Source: Turbatrix aceti
Lineage: Eukaryota; Nematoda; Chromadorea; Rhabditida; Panagrolaimidae
Assembly (NCBI GenBank): GCA_963969345.1
Contig: OZ017766.1
Location: 9,982,001 to 10,046,000 of the forward strand
Length of the DNA: 64,000 nucleotides
Direction of reading: 5' to 3'
In this document: piece by piece, positions 10,617 to 23,682 of the stretch
Position numbering within the stretch: position 1 is the stretch's first letter
How the letters are laid out: every line of letters begins with the position of its first letter
Translations under genes and position numbers: made by a program
Notes under the pieces: model-generated
What the model saw: the letters and a program-made list of their open reading frames with translations, nothing else
The model's database searches: none
Told to the model about the DNA's origin: nothing

Positions 10617-11699
10617 AAAGACTAGGAAAAGTTTTGTCCATAATCTTTGTGGATTTCGAGCCGAATTTTAAAAAATTGCAACAGCCCAGAATTCACTTTT
10701 CAAATTACAAAATATAAAAATTTATCTTCAAAAACTAAAGCTTCTGAATTTTGAAATAAATTCCGTTCGATAAATTTTTCGACTGGCGCAGTTATGCGAC
10801 TTTCCTCTTTTTGAGGAGTCTCAGCGCGAATGTTTCGAGCGGATTGAATAATTATAATCGCTCGCATTGGCTTGTCCAACTTCATTGTTTTTTGATTGTT
10901 ATTTTTTTTCTCGTGCGTGTCGTCATTGTCGTTTCTTAGCGTGAATTGTTTTGTTTTTGTTTCAGATTCTTCCGGCCACCTCCTCAAAGCGTATACAACC
11001 GATCGGCAACTTCTTCCGATACCCTCCACCGGCGTAGGTTTTCGAACTTTTCCAAGTTTTGGGGCGTTTTTTCTTCTATTTTTTCATACCAAATAAGTTT
11101 CAACCATTTTTTTCCCTTTTTATGCAATTGTGCAATGAGTTCTGCAATTTTTTAGGTAGGATTGCGCTGCGATAGCTGGGGTGCCACGATTTGGCTTCAC
11201 AATAGCAAAAAATAGGTAAAAAAATGGTTGAAAGGCATTTGGCATCAAATTTTGGGGCAAACATGAGTTTCAGGGTTTAATTTGTATTCAGTAACGCTTC
11301 AAGGCTTTCAGATGACTTCCACCAGCCTACAGACGTACCCGCTCGCATAATGAATGTAAGTTTTATGAAAACGTTGAAAACACAACTAATGTTTCCCTAT
11401 TTTAGGACGAATCGACAACTTTGCGGCTAAGACAACGGTTTTGGGCAACATTTGGGGACTTGGCATGGCACGAACGAACCGACAACAACGAGACATCTTC
11501 CCACTCGACCTTCAACACTTCGAAGACTGCGTCCAACGCCGATCTGCTTCATCAACTACTTTTTATTATTCAATTTGATTATTATTGTGAATTGGCATGA
11601 TAAAATCAGATATACGATAATATGTGGACTTCTGGGGCACAAAAGGGGGGATAAAAGCTGAAATCTGCTCGAGAAAAGCCGCCTAATCCTAGTGGCCTA
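10617..11699. other. Intergenic stretch, no recognised gene
   Basis: Several TTTCAG/TTTTAG acceptors and GTAAGT donors occur. One possible tiny spliced frame starts ATGAAT at 11351 (donor at 11357) and continues at 11406 as DESTTLRLRQRFWATFGDL, ending within about 60 codons. I recognise no domain. It may be noncoding exons or the remnant of a gene broken by the rearrangement. Confidence 0.3.
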
Positions 11700-11700
11700 A

Positions 11701-11739
11701 TTAGACATGACTTATATATATGTCATATATAAGTCATGT
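11701..11739. repeat. AT-rich inverted repeat (hairpin)
   Basis: Arms ACATGACTTATATATA and TATATAAGTCATGT face each other with a short loop. It lies just upstream of the point where the sequence identical to the window start begins (11892). Confidence 0.6.
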
Positions 11740-12210
11740 GTGTTTCATTTCCGTGTCATATATATCTCACGCCCCTGTCATAAAAATAACTACTCAACGT
11801 ACATATGAATTCTGCATGACACATATATGAAAATGGATTGTCCGTGTATGCACACTTTGTCCTTTGCCCATCCTTCGTTAACTTCATTAACTCTCTTCTT
11901 CGTCGTCGTCTTCCGCAACGAAGATTTTTTTTTTTCTGTTGTCGGGAGCTATAAATATGAGAGATGTATTTTGAACTTGCTTCATTCATTTGGAGAAACT
12001 GTAGGATTTTTTTATGGGGATGGTTTTTGGAGTTTGGGTTTTTACGTTTCTATGGAAATTTTTTTGGGTTATTCAAAAATATTTTTTTACAAAATATAAA
12101 TTTTTTTTTGAAAAAAAAATTGTCTACAAAACAAACGTTTTCAATCGTGTACATAAATATTTTTTTTTTAAACAAAAAACATCCAGCAATTTTTTTTTTC
12201 AGAAGACAAA

Positions 12211-15200
12211 ATGGCCGAGGCACACAGCATCTCAGCTCTGAGTCTCCACCTATCCCACGATGGCATCTCCGTAACCTATGACCAGGAATTGCTTCGCGAT
12301 ATCTGGCACGCTTTTTCCAGGGGTTACAAAAAGAGATTTGCCAAGTTTAAGGTATCAAAAAACCGTCTTCACAAAAAATATTAAATTATAATAATTTTTT
12401 TTTCAGAACGATTTTGCCACCGGTATCTGGCCTGCCAATTTTGCGTCTCTGGCGCTCGTCGTTGTGACGTCACTTTTTGTGGCATTTTTCAATTGCGATT
12501 CAACTTTAGGAATTGCATCCTTTTTTAGAAATTATGTGTTTTATTTTATTTTCGGGTAAGTTTTTTTTGCAAAAAAAATTTATTTTTACATATTCAAATA
12601 TTTTTAAAATATTAAATTTGTAATTTTTGTAAAACATCAAAAAATTTACCGTAACTTTTCGCGGAACAAATAAAATTCAAAAAATACCCGATATTTTTTA
12701 TCAAAAATTTTTTTGTCTGCAAAAAAAAGGAAAATGGACTTTGTCCCCCTTCAAAAAAAATCTACCGTACTTCCGTTTTTTTGCACATTGTGTTTTACGA
12801 CCCGTGGACCACGTTTACCCTCGTGACGCCAACCAGATGAGTAGCGCGTCGTCCTTGATTACCTGCTCTTAACCGGGTTCGTCCGTCCGCCGGTGTACCA
12901 AATTTGACTTAACCAAAAAAAATCGAATCTATGTATTTACATTAGAAAGATTTTTTTAATACACATGTATGTAGAAATCTCTCTGCCTACCACACTGATT
13001 TGTAGGGTAACCTAATCCATCAATTGTCAGAACCCACCTTGTGGTGGTCAATCAACCGAACGAATTTTGTCTCTTACTATCTTTCTTTCTTTTTTTTTAT
13101 GAGAGAAGACGGGGAAAAATGGACTTTATTCGATCGTGATCAACATAGCAAACCATGTGTTGTCGTAGGCAATCAACAAATGTGTGTTTACGTAAAGTGA
13201 CGGAACTTGGATGAACGCACGGAAGATAAAAATGGGCGGAGTGGTCAAAGTCCATTTTTAAGTTCATTTTCTGGTCGGCGGGGTAAAAATAGACACTGAA
13301 TGGGGAGTAAAAATTTTAAAGGAAGAATCAAAGAGCAGTTATAAATTTTTGCAGGTGTTCAAATTTTTGAACTTGTAATTTATAATACAATTAATTAGTG
13401 AATAAAAATAGTATTGCACATAAAAAAATTAAGAAAACGCAAAACTAAATGACATTTTTTTTCAAATGAGGAAAAATTTTTGGATTTTTTCAAAAAAAAG
13501 ATCGAAATTTAGGAACTTGTCCTAAAAACTTTCGGATTTTGATAATCTGCAATTTTTTACGGCACAAAAAAAGTTTTGTTGCAACACTAAAAAAATGTTT
13601 CCTAAAATTTAAAATTTTCCTAAAAAATGTCCTAATTTAGAAAATTAGTCATCTTTTTTCAAATTCTGAAAAAAAATGCAAAATTAAATAAAAAAATAAT
13701 TTTTCATTTTCAGCCCAGGATTCTGGTCAAAATACTGCGCAGTGGTGGTAGCGGGTGTCCTTCTATGGCTTTTACTCATCCAAGTTCTCCGACTCTTCAT
13801 CAAGACTCTTCTCTCGTACAAAGGATGGATGTACGAAAGCCCCCACAACGGAAAAATTTCAGCGAAAACCAAATTGTGGTTTGTAAGTTGTCCCGCAGCG
13901 AAAAAAAAACTTTTGCTGTAAAATAATAATTTTTTAGCAAATTGTTCACCTGATTTCCCGCTTGCAACCAATGCTTCACTCTTTTCAAGGAGCTCTCCCA
14001 AAACTGCCACTTCCGTCGCTGGAACAAACTTTGGAAAAGCATCTTTTGTCGATGAAACCCATCACGACGCCTGAGGAATACGATGAACTTGTCGAGCTTT
14101 CGGAAAAGTTTGCCAAGGGTATTGGACCGAGGCTTCAGCGTTACCTGATCATCAAATCATGGCTCTCGACGAATTATGTATCCGATTGGTGGGAAGAATT
14201 CGTTTACATGCGCCAGCGTTCGCCAATCATGGTTAATTCCAATTACTACGGTTTTGACGCTCTCAACCTCCACCCAACCAAAGTTCAGTCAGCCCGAGCC
14301 GCCAACGTTACCTGGGCTGCCTGCGTGTTCCGCCGGAAAATCGAATTCCAAGAAATCTCGCCATTCAGCATTTCACCGAAATCCAAAGTCCCGTTCTGCA
14401 CTTCTCAGTACCAAAGAATGTTCAACTCCTGCAGAATCCCAGGCATTGAGTCTGATTCCTTCCAGCATTGGAATGACGCGAAGCACGTTGCTGTCTACTG
14501 TCGGGGTTGTTGGTTCAAATTGCCGATCCACAACGGAAAGAGACTTCTCGAGCCCGCTGAGCTCCAGCAGGCGTACGACGCGATTCTGCACGGCGATTTG
14601 TCCACTTCGAAGGGAGAAGAAAAGTTGGCGGCACTGACGGCGGGAGAACGCCCTCACTGGGCCCAGGCGAGAAAGAAGTACTTCGCGACGGGTATCAACA
14701 AGCAGAGTCTTCGAGCAATTGAACGCGCTGCTTTTGTCGTTGCTTTGTTGGACGAAGAATATAATTATGATCCGGTGAGTTTTTTTGGGACATAAAATTT
14801 TTAGAAAAACAAAATTTGAAAACAACATTAATAAAAAATTCATTTTAGAACAAAAGTGCAAAATAAAAAAAATGTTTTCTAAAAAAATAAGATTTTAGGA
14901 ATCTGTTCTAAAAATTTAGAAAATTTGAAAAAAAATATTGTAAAAATTTTTTGTGCAGTAAAAAACCTAATTTAGCTATTTTTTTCTAAAAATTAGGCAC
15001 ATGTCCAAAAATTTCCTAATTTTTAAATTTGTGCCAAAAGTTAATATAATTTTTTTACAAAATCAAATTTTTCAGAACGACGACACCCAACTGGACTCCT
15101 ACGCTCAATGCTTGCTTCACGGCAGCGGACACAATCTCTGGTTCGACAAAACCTTCAACTTTGTCATCCTGAAAAACGGCAAAACCGGAGTCAATACCGA

Positions 15201-16504
15201 ACACTCATGGGGCGATGCTGCGGTTACGGCCCACGCAGTCGAATTCATGCTCCTCCAAGATGCTGTCAAGCGAGGCTACGACGAGAAAGGAAACTGCGTT
15301 GGCACGAAAGAAATCTTCCTCCCCGCAACCCGACTTCAGTGGCACTTCTGCGACGAACTCATTCGGGATATCGATATTGCGCATGACGTTGCAAAAAAGT
15401 TGATTGCGGACAACGATATGGCGACACTTGTTTGGACTGAATTCGGAAAAGGACTCATCAAGAAGCTCAGAATTTCGCCGGATGCTTTTATCCAGGCTTG
15501 TCTTCAGTTGACCTATTTTAGGGTATGTTTGGATTTTTTTTGGGTTCTGAGTTCAAAAAAAAATTTGGAGCAAAAAAAATTTTTGGTAAAAATTAGGACT
15601 TTAAAAAATAATTTTAGAAATTTTGATTTTTGGACCAAAATATGAGATTTTAGGTTTTAAAATAGAATTTAGGATTTTTTTTGGATTTTTGGTAAGAAAT
15701 TATATTTTTTGGCCAAAAAAACGTTTTTTTACAATTTTTTGGTTCCGAAAGGAAAAAAATGATTACTAAACTTATATTTTTTTAGAATCAACACAAATTC
15801 TCCCTGACCTACGAAGCCTCGATGACGCGTCTCTTCCGCGAAGGGAGAACCGAAACCGTCCGTTCCTGCACCGTCGAATCCTCCGCATTCGTTCACGCCA
15901 TGCTCAATCCCGACTCGACCCGCGAAGAACGACTTGGTCTGCTACGAGTCGCCGCTGAACGCCATCAGGACCTCTACCGAGATGCCATGACCGGCCAGGG
16001 CGTCGATCGTCACCTCTTTGCGCTCTACGTCGTCCAGCGCTACCTCGAAGAAGAATCTCCGCTCTTCAAGAAAATCTTCCCTCCAAGCTATCTGCTCTCG
16101 ACTTCTCAGACGCCCCTAAACCAATGCGAAGAAGACGAAAAAAATGTTGCCCCAGAAGTTCGTGCCAAAATTATCAGCGCTGGTGGCGGTTTTGGTTGTC
16201 CGACGGATAAGGGCTACGGTGTGTCGTACATCATCATGGGCGAACACCAGATTGCCTTCCACATCTCTTCCAGGCATTCTGCAGAGAATACGGTAAGTTC
16301 AAAAATTTATTATAAAAAATTTTTATGTCGAACAAAAAAAATTTTTAGGATTCGAAAAAGTTCCGTGAAGATTTGATCACGTCTCTCCGCGACATGCGAG
16401 CACTTTTTGCCCCGCCCACCACCAATGGCACGACGCCTGCTGTGGTCGAAAAGACAAACGGTCATGCTGCAATCAATGGCAAAGCCAATGGAAAATCGCT
16501 GTAA
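12211..16504 (+). CDS. Carnitine O-palmitoyltransferase 1, copy B (complete, 7 exons)
   Basis: A second intact CPT1, offset 11891 from copy A over the whole gene and at least 319 bases of 5' flank. Exons are 12211-12351, 12407-12555, 13714-13882, 13938-14774, 15076-15522, 15786-16292 and 16349-16504, coding for 801 aa with the same NTEHSW catalytic histidine segment. Visible differences from copy A: TTC to TTG (Phe to Leu) near 13963, silent changes in exons 4, 6 and 7, and a few intron bases. Both copies keep TATA box, splice sites and poly(A) signal, so both are probably expressed. The first 45 bases of R1 follow, then a TTAA-site foldback insertion. Confidence 0.95.
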
Positions 16505-16676
16505 ATCAATAGTTTGAATGAAATGTTTTTATTTGAATTTTCGCAGTCAATTACGATTTTACGAAGTTTCTGGTACCTCGCTCCCATTTTTTACACGTGT
16601 TTTGTTTGTATTTGTATCAAGTTGCCATATTTTTTCGGGATTTTGTAATAAAAGTTGTAACGTGTTGGAAAATTTG

Positions 16677-16721
16677 GTGAAGGGTCAGACCGGTATGTCA
16701 TGTGGCACACCCAATGGTTAA
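16677..16721 (+). repeat. R1 5' end, split by a foldback insertion
   Basis: The first 45 bases of R1 after copy B, ending at TTAA. The rest of R1 resumes at 18361. The uninterrupted arrangement is seen after copies A, C and F. Confidence 0.85.
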
Positions 16722-18360
16722 CAGACACTCTGCGAGCCGATTTAGGATCGAGGACACATCATTTTGACACTTTCAAATGTTTTGAGTCTGAGTTGCAGGC
16801 CTTTGGGGGAAAGGCCCAAAGCCGCGATATTTTAATTTATAAAATTCGGATTCACGAGATTCGGCTTCAGAAGTATTTTTCATAAAAAATAGTGCCCTGT
16901 GCTACGTTGGTCACGAACAATTCTGAAAAAAATAATATAGGGGTTTTTGAGGACGGCGGATCCAATGACATACTCAGAATTTTTTTTCAGTTACGGTAAT
17001 TATCGATTTTTTGATATCATACGTTTTCAAACCGCTATCATATTCGGATCTCCAACTTAAGCGGTAATTCGATAAGCCTATCTTCTTCCCCGTTGTTTTT
17101 TGTATTGGAAAAAGTAGAACACAAAAAAAAATCGCGTGCCCAAGGTTGTCATAAATTTTAATTTATGCTCCAGACTCGACACCGAAGCCCTGCGCGCAAC
17201 GTGCACGCATGGTTTTGCGTTGCTGCACACGCGTATTGACCTTTATTTTTTAGACACATGCCTAACTTATTATAAAAATCGTTTTTGGAACCATTCAATA
17301 AGTGTGCCAAGGCGGGAAGGTGTACAGTAGTCTTTTTTCCAAGCTTCACCTGTAAAATGCCTGAGGCTATTAGCCATGAACATTTTGACAAAAATGACCT
17401 ATTCTATCTTTTAGAGAATTCAATTCTCTATGGTCTATAGAATTTTCAGATTTTTGCCGTTATTTTTGGATACTGTAGCTTAATTTGCCCAACATGTTCT
17501 AAATTTGACTTTAATTTTGAGGTTTTTATTTCTTAAAAGAAGTGTCAGCAGAAAAATGAAGGTTAAACTTGGTGTATGTTTTTTAAATTAATGTACCGAA
17601 CCCAAAAATAAAGGTAAAAATCTGAAAATTTTATACACCATAGAGAATTGAATTCTCTAAAAGATAGAATAGGTCATTTTTGTCAAAATGTTCATGGCTA
17701 ATAGCCTCAGGCATTTTACAGGTGAAGCTTGGAAAAAAGACTACTGTACACCTTCCCGCCTTGGCACACCTATTGAATGGTTCCAAAAACGGTTTTTGTA
17801 ATAAGTTAGGCATGCGTCTAAAAAATAAAGGTCAATACGCGTGTGCAGCAACGCAAAACCATGCGTGCACGTTGCGCGCAGGGCTTCGGTGTCGAGTCTG
17901 GAGCATAAATTAAAATTTATGACAACCTTGGGCACGCGATTTTTTTTTGCGTTTTACTTTTTCCGATACAAAAAACAACGGGGAAGAAGATAGGCTTATC
18001 GAATTACCGCTTAAGTTTGAGATCCGAATATGATAGCGGTTTGAAAAAGTGTGATATCAAAAAATCGATAATTACCGTAACTGAAAAAAAATTCTGAGTA
18101 TGTCATTGAATCCGCCGTCCTCAGAAACCCCTATGTTATTTTTTTCAGAATTGTTCGTGACCAACGTAGCACAGGGCACTGTTTTTTATGAAAAACACTT
18201 CTGAAGCCGAATCTCGTGAATCCGAATTTTATAAATTAAAGTATCGCGGCTTTGGACCTTTCCCCCGAAGGCCTACAACTCTGACTCAAAACATTTGAAA
18301 GTGTCAAAATGATGTGTCCTCCTCCCCGGCTTGGTCCTAAATCGGCTCGCAGAGTGTCTG
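16722..18360. mobile_element. Foldback transposon, 1639 bp, TTAA target duplication
   Basis: Terminal sequences CAGACACTCTGCGAGCCGAT and its complement bound two long inverted arms (about 800 bp each) that meet near 17540; for instance the arm segment at 17158-17391 recurs inverted at 17680-17913. TTAA flanks both ends (16718-16721 and 18361-18364), while the empty sites after copies A, C and F have a single TTAA. Insertion therefore duplicated TTAA, as piggyBac-like and some other DNA transposons do. Arms differ slightly. No transposase frame is present, so it is non-autonomous. A related end is at about 34678. Confidence 0.88.
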
Positions 18361-19065
18361 TTAAGCATAGCACGCGCCGGCTGTCTGGACTATCCTGCTT
18401 TCCCTGGTCTTTCACTGGTTTTTCTTCGTTCAGCGCGCGTCGCACTCATGAAGAGAGATTCTCCCGCTGCCCGAGCGCGCTGGTAGAATTGTTTGCAAAA
18501 AAAGGAATTTTGAGCCAAATTTGGAATTTTTTACTTTTTCAAATTAGATTTGTAATTAGAATAATATTTGAAGAATTTTGATGTGTTTTTTGGAATTGTG
18601 GGACAATTTTTGAACAAAATCGAGTAGGGTACGGTAGAAAAAATCCAGGAAGCTTCAAAATGCAGGTGAAAAGCTGAAAATTTCAGTACATACTAAAAAC
18701 AAAATTTCCTTTTGAATGACATACTCAGTTTTTTGATATCGATTTGATAAACGTTTGAAAAAACGGTTTATTTCGGAAATTTGAAAAATTCGGCACTGTT
18801 TAGAACTTCGATCAAAAGATGAATATCACTAATCGAAAGCGCAATATCTTTTTTTTCTACTCTGAAATTTTCACAGACCTACCATATCCCTGGGGCATAC
18901 GGTAGCGATTCTTCCAAACCATACTTGTTCAAACGCCTGAGGCTATGAGGTAAAGCGCTGCAGAAAAAAGTGAAATAAAACATCTTGTTAGAAATTTTTC
19001 GGCCTATAAAATGATGTAACTCCTGAATTTTTATCTATTTTTTTGGCTTCACACTATTAATTCGC
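18361..19065 (+). repeat. R1, remainder of copy 2
   Basis: Continues R1 after the foldback insertion. Slightly diverged from copy 1: one arm of the internal hairpin reads CTACCATAT. Confidence 0.8.
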
Positions 19066-19357
19066 CCAGAGAACTGATGGTTGTTGTTGAATATTTTTGT
19101 GGTGCGTGGGAATTATCTTTGGGGTACAGAAAATTATTGTGGTTCTAAAAAAAGTTTTGACAATAAAAAAATTGTTCGAAATTTTTTTAAGTATAAAAAA
19201 AATTTTCATAATTTTTTTTAGAAATCTTTTTTACACCAAAAATTGTATCAGAATTTTTCTTTTTTATTAATAAAAAAGAAGTATGTATATTCTCATATAT
19301 GATGAAACAATATGGAAAACGCTTATACAAATCATAAAAATGAACATTGTGTACAGA

Positions 19358-20071
19358 TCATTGTCTAATAAGCTGGAACTTTTTCTTCTTCCAGTCTACG
19401 AGGATAGACAATTCCAAATCGCGCATCGCATTAGCGCCGAGAATGTTGACTTCTTGGTAATGTGTTTTCGAAACATGGCACTCAATTACTACCTCCTGGT
19501 CCTGAACGAATAATTTTAAATTGCACATAAAAGGAAAAAGAAATAACAAACTTGAATTGCAAGGTTGTAGAAGGAAGTGGTGGCATTTCCCGAGCCAAGC
19601 AGCGCTTCCAGCGACTTCACCGACAAGCAGGTGAACGGCGAGCCTGAGTTCACGATGAACCAAATATTTATGGCTCTGGAGGTAGGCTTTCCTGCAAAAA
19701 AAATTGATGAAGCTGAGTTATATCACATATAAACTCCTACCCGCCCTCTGACAGACAAGAGGTATCATGTATCGGATGTTGGCTCCATGAATCTGACCAC
19801 ACGCTGGAAACGGTGGTGATGAGAACGTGCCGGTGGACAAGTTTTCAACTTCGTTGAGACGGCCAAGCTAAAATCATAAAATTGAGAATTTTATAAAAAA
19901 AACATTAATCTTACCTCCACAAGTAATGCCTCGTCAATGTCAGTGAGTAGAACGTCAAACTCGTCATAATTCATTACCAACTTCTCCCAAGACTCGTCGG
20001 ACGATGAACTCTAAAAAAATAAATCAATTAGAAACACATAAATTTAGGCTTACCTTGTTGTACTGGCTCAT
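19358..20071 (-). CDS. Retropepsin-like aspartic protease homologue 1, active-site Asp replaced
   Basis: Five exons on the minus strand: 20071-20054, 20010-19915, 19867-19741, 19691-19552 and 19501-19358, all with good donors and acceptors and agreeing phases, giving 174 aa (MSQYNK... to ...KKKFQLIRQ). The middle reads INIWFIVNSGSPFTCLS, the shape of a retroviral-type aspartic protease active site (usual D-T/S-G) followed by its hydrophobic strand. The C-terminal VNILGANAMRDLEL matches the conserved 'ILG..fl..l.l' strand-turn of that fold. Here the catalytic Asp is Asn, so proteolysis is unlikely. The acidic Ser-rich N terminus is not part of the fold. The gene converges on CPT1 with R1 between. 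It may be a domesticated protein; family assignment rests on motif resemblance. Confidence 0.7.
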
Positions 20072-20878
20072 GTTGATCGACTAGTTGCTTGGCAATTGCT
20101 GAAAATTGAGAATGAATACAGAAAAATCGTGATATAATATTCAAATTATTTCAGTATTATGTAAATAAAATAACAACAGATATTTCCTAAAATACAACAA
20201 GCGTGAATAGGGGAAGAATGCGATGTTGGCTGTCTCCCGCTTTCCTCTGCGTCGACGCTGCCTCGGTGTTTCTGACACGAAAATAAACATGCGTTGTCTT
20301 GCGAGCGTGTGAAAGTGTTATGTATTCAGCGGCAGTTTTCGGCATTCAAATAATTTTCTTTTGTTTTGGCATTTTGCTATGACATTGAGGAGAAACCAAG
20401 CTTTTCAACGCATTTTCAACTGCATCGATAGCATAAAATCTAACTTTGCTGCAAGCCCGCAAAGTGAGCAAAGATTGAAAATTTTGAAAATGCTTGGTTT
20501 TTTGCAAAACCCAGTCATACTTTTCAAATTTGAAGCAAAAAAGAGGCTGTTTACACTCTTTTTTTGCCCAGAAGGAATACAAATTCTTTAGCCCAAAATG
20601 TAAGGCAAAATGACGAAAAATTGCAGAAATCAATAATTCCAAAAAAATCAAAAGTTAAAAAAAAATCTGAGTACGCCAGTCGATTTCTCGTGCCAAGATA
20701 CCTCTGTATTCCAAAAATCAGATTTTTTGAAGCAAATTGAAAATTTGACGTCGAAAACTTCCAGAAGCCGTAACTCCAGAATCCGGCTTCTGAAATTTTT
20801 TTTATATTTATTTCTTTTCCTCCCCCCTGCCACCTGCAACTTTGGCACAAAACATTTGGGGGTTGTTTTATTTTGCAC
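20072..20878. other. Upstream flank of retropepsin-like gene 1, ending in a snapback junction
   Basis: No gene is recognised. 20072-20500 recurs before gene 2 (29532-29960). The part at about 20690-20867 is inverted and diverged at 34720-34920. The end (20867-20880) is a short inverted piece of CPT1 intron 4, making a hairpin with the copy C start. Confidence 0.6.
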
Positions 20879-20903
20879 TTTAGAACAAAAGTGCAAAATA
20901 AAA
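20867..20903. repeat. 16 bp snapback hairpin at the start of CPT1 copy C
   Basis: Arms TTTTATTTTGCACTTT and AAAGTGCAAAATAAAA are separated by about 5 bases. The right arm belongs to CPT1 intron 4. The left arm is its reverse complement and is absent at the related repeat near 34720, so it was added at the junction. Confidence 0.7.
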
Positions 20904-22539
20904 AAAATGTTTTCTAAAAAAATAAGATTTTAGGAATCTGTTCTAAAAATTTAGAAAATTTGAAAAAAAATATTGTAAAAATTTTTTGTGCAGTAAAAAA
21001 CCTAATTTAGCTATTTTTTTCTAGAAATTAGGCACATGTCCAAAAATTTCCTAATTTTTAAATTTGTGCCAAAAGTTAATATAATTTTTTTACAAAATCA
21101 AATTTTTCAGAACGACGACACCCAACTGGACTCCTACGCTCAATGCTTGCTTCACGGCAGCGGACACAATCTCTGGTTCGACAAAACCTTCAACTTTGTC
21201 ATCCTGAAAAACGGCAAAACCGGAGTCAATACCGAACACTCATGGGGCGATGCTGCGGTTACGGCCCACGCAGTCGAATTCATGCTCCTCCAAGATGCTG
21301 TCAAGCGAGGCTACGACGAGAAAGGAAACTGCGTTGGCACGAAAGAAATCTTCCTCCCCGCAACCCGACTTCAGTGGCACTTCTGCGACGAACTCATTCG
21401 GGATATCGATATTGCGCATGACGTTGCAAAAAAGTTGATTGCGGACAACGATATGGCGACACTTGTTTGGACTGAATTCGGAAAAGGACTCATCAAGAAG
21501 CTCAGAATTTCGCCGGATGCTTTTATCCAGGCTTGTCTTCAGTTGACCTATTTTAGGGTATGTTTGGATTTTTTTTGGGTTCTGAGTTCAAAAAAAAATT
21601 TGGAGCAAAAAAAATTTTTGGTAAAAATTAGGACTTTAAAAAATAATTTTAGAAATTTTGATTTTTGGACCAAAATATGAGATTTTAGGTTTTAAAATAG
21701 AATTTAGGATTTTTTTTGGATTTTTGGTAAGAAATTATATTTTTTGGCCAAAAAAACGTTTTTTTACAATTTTTTGGTTCCGAAAGGAAAAAAATGATTA
21801 CTAAACTTATATTTTTTTAGAATCAACACAAATTCTCCCTGACCTACGAAGCCTCGATGACGCGTCTCTTCCGCGAAGGGAGAACCGAAACCGTCCGTTC
21901 CTGCACCGTCGAATCCTCCGCATTCGTTCACGCCATGCTCAATCCCGACTCGACCCGCGAAGAACGACTTGGTCTGCTACGAGTCGCCGCTGAACGCCAT
22001 CAGGACCTCTACCGAGATGCCATGACCGGCCAGGGCGTCGATCGTCACCTCTTTGCGCTCTACGTCGTCCAGCGCTACCTCGAAGAAGAATCTCCGCTCT
22101 TCAAGAAAATCTTCCCTCCAAGCTATCTGCTCTCGACTTCTCAGACGCCCCTAAACCAATGCGAAGAAGACGAAAAAAATGTTGCCCCAGAAGTTCGGGC
22201 CAAAATTATCAGCGCTGGTGGCGGTTTTGGTTGTCCGACGGATAAGGGCTACGGTGTGTCGTACATCATCATGGGCGAACACCAGATTGCCTTCCACATC
22301 TCTTCCAGGCATTCTGCAGAGAATACGGTAAGTTCAAAAATTTATTATAAAAAATTTTTATGTCCAACAAAAAAAATTTTTAGGATTCGAAAAAGTTCCG
22401 TGAAGATTTGATCACGTCTCTCCGCGACATGCGAGCACTTTTTGCCCCGCCCACCACCAATGGCACGACGCCTGCTGTGGTCGAAAAGACAAACGGTCAT
22501 GCTGCAATCAACGGCAAAGCCAATGGAAAATCGCTGTAA
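20879..22539 (+). pseudogene. CPT1 copy C, exons 5 to 7 only
   Basis: This copy begins inside intron 4. It has exon 5 (21111-21557), exon 6 (21821-22327), exon 7 with stop (22384-22539) and the CPT1 3'UTR. It matches copy A base for base where compared (offset 17926), including the marker CTAGAAATT. Exons 1-4 and promoter are missing. An ATG in the residual intron 4 (21036) opens a frame through exon 5, so a protein with the catalytic His segment might be made, but it would lack the membrane and N-terminal acyltransferase parts. Confidence 0.92.
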
Positions 22540-22711
22540 ATCAATAGTTTGAATGAAATGTTTTTATTTGAATTTTCGCAGTCAATTACGATTTTACGAA
22601 GTTTCTGGTACCTCGCTCCCATTTTTTACACGTGTTTTGTTTGTATTTGTATCAAGTTGCCATACTTTTTCGGGATTTTGTAATAAAAGTTGTAACGTGT
22701 TGGAAAATTTG

Positions 22712-23458
22712 GTGAAGGGTCAGACCGGTATGTCATGTGGCACACCCAATGGTTAAGCATAGCACGCGCCGGCTGTCTGGACTATCCTGCTTTCCCTGGT
22801 CTTTCACTGGTTTTTCTTCGTTCAGCGCGCGTCGCACTCATGAAGAGAGATTCTTCCGCTGCCCGAGCGCGCTGGTCGAATTGGTTGCAAAAAAAGGAAT
22901 CTTTGGCCAAATTTGGAAATTTTTACTTTTTCAAATTAGATTCGTAATTAGAATAATATTTGAAGAATTTTGATGTGTTTTTTGGAATTGTGGGACAACT
23001 TTTGAACAAAATCGAGTAGGGTACTGTAGAAAAAATCCAGGAAGCTTCAAAATGCAGGTGAAAAGCTGAAAATTTCAGTACATACTAAAAACAAAATTTC
23101 CTTTCGAATGGCATACTCAGTTTTTTGATATCGATTTGATAAACGTTTGAAAAAACGGTTTATTTCGGAAATTTGAAAAATTCGGCACTGTTTAGAACAT
23201 TGATCAAAAAGTGAATATTACCAATCGAAAGCGCAATATCTTTTTTATCTATTCTGAAATTTTCACAGACCTACCGTATCCCTGGGGCATACGGTAGCGA
23301 TTCTTCCAAACCAATATTTGTTCAAACGCCTGAGGCTATGAGGTAAAGCGCTGCAGAACAAAGTGAAATAAAACATCTTGTAAGAAATTTTTCGGCCTAC
23401 AAAATGATGTAACTCCTGAATTTTTATCTATTTTTTTGGCTTCACACTATTAATTCGC
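22712..23458 (+). repeat. R1, copy 3
   Basis: Same as copy 1 at offset 17926; followed by the retropepsin gene 3' flank to about 23682. Confidence 0.85.
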
Positions 23459-23682
23459 CCAGAGAACTGATGGTTGTTGTTGAATATTTTTGTGGTGCGT
23501 GGGAATGTTCTAAATTTTTTTTTTAGTAAAAAAAAAATTTTCATAATTTTTTTAAGAAATTTTTTTTACACCAAAAATTGTATCAGAATTTTTCGGTGAA
23601 TAAAAAAGAAGTATGTATATTCTCATATATTTATGATGAAATAATATGGAAAACGCTTATACAAATCATAAAAATGAACATT

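Noticed and set aside
11964..12281. Phe-rich 105-codon frame upstream of CPT1 (also 73-390)
   Set aside because: It runs through poly-T intron-like sequence and overlaps the CPT1 start in another frame.
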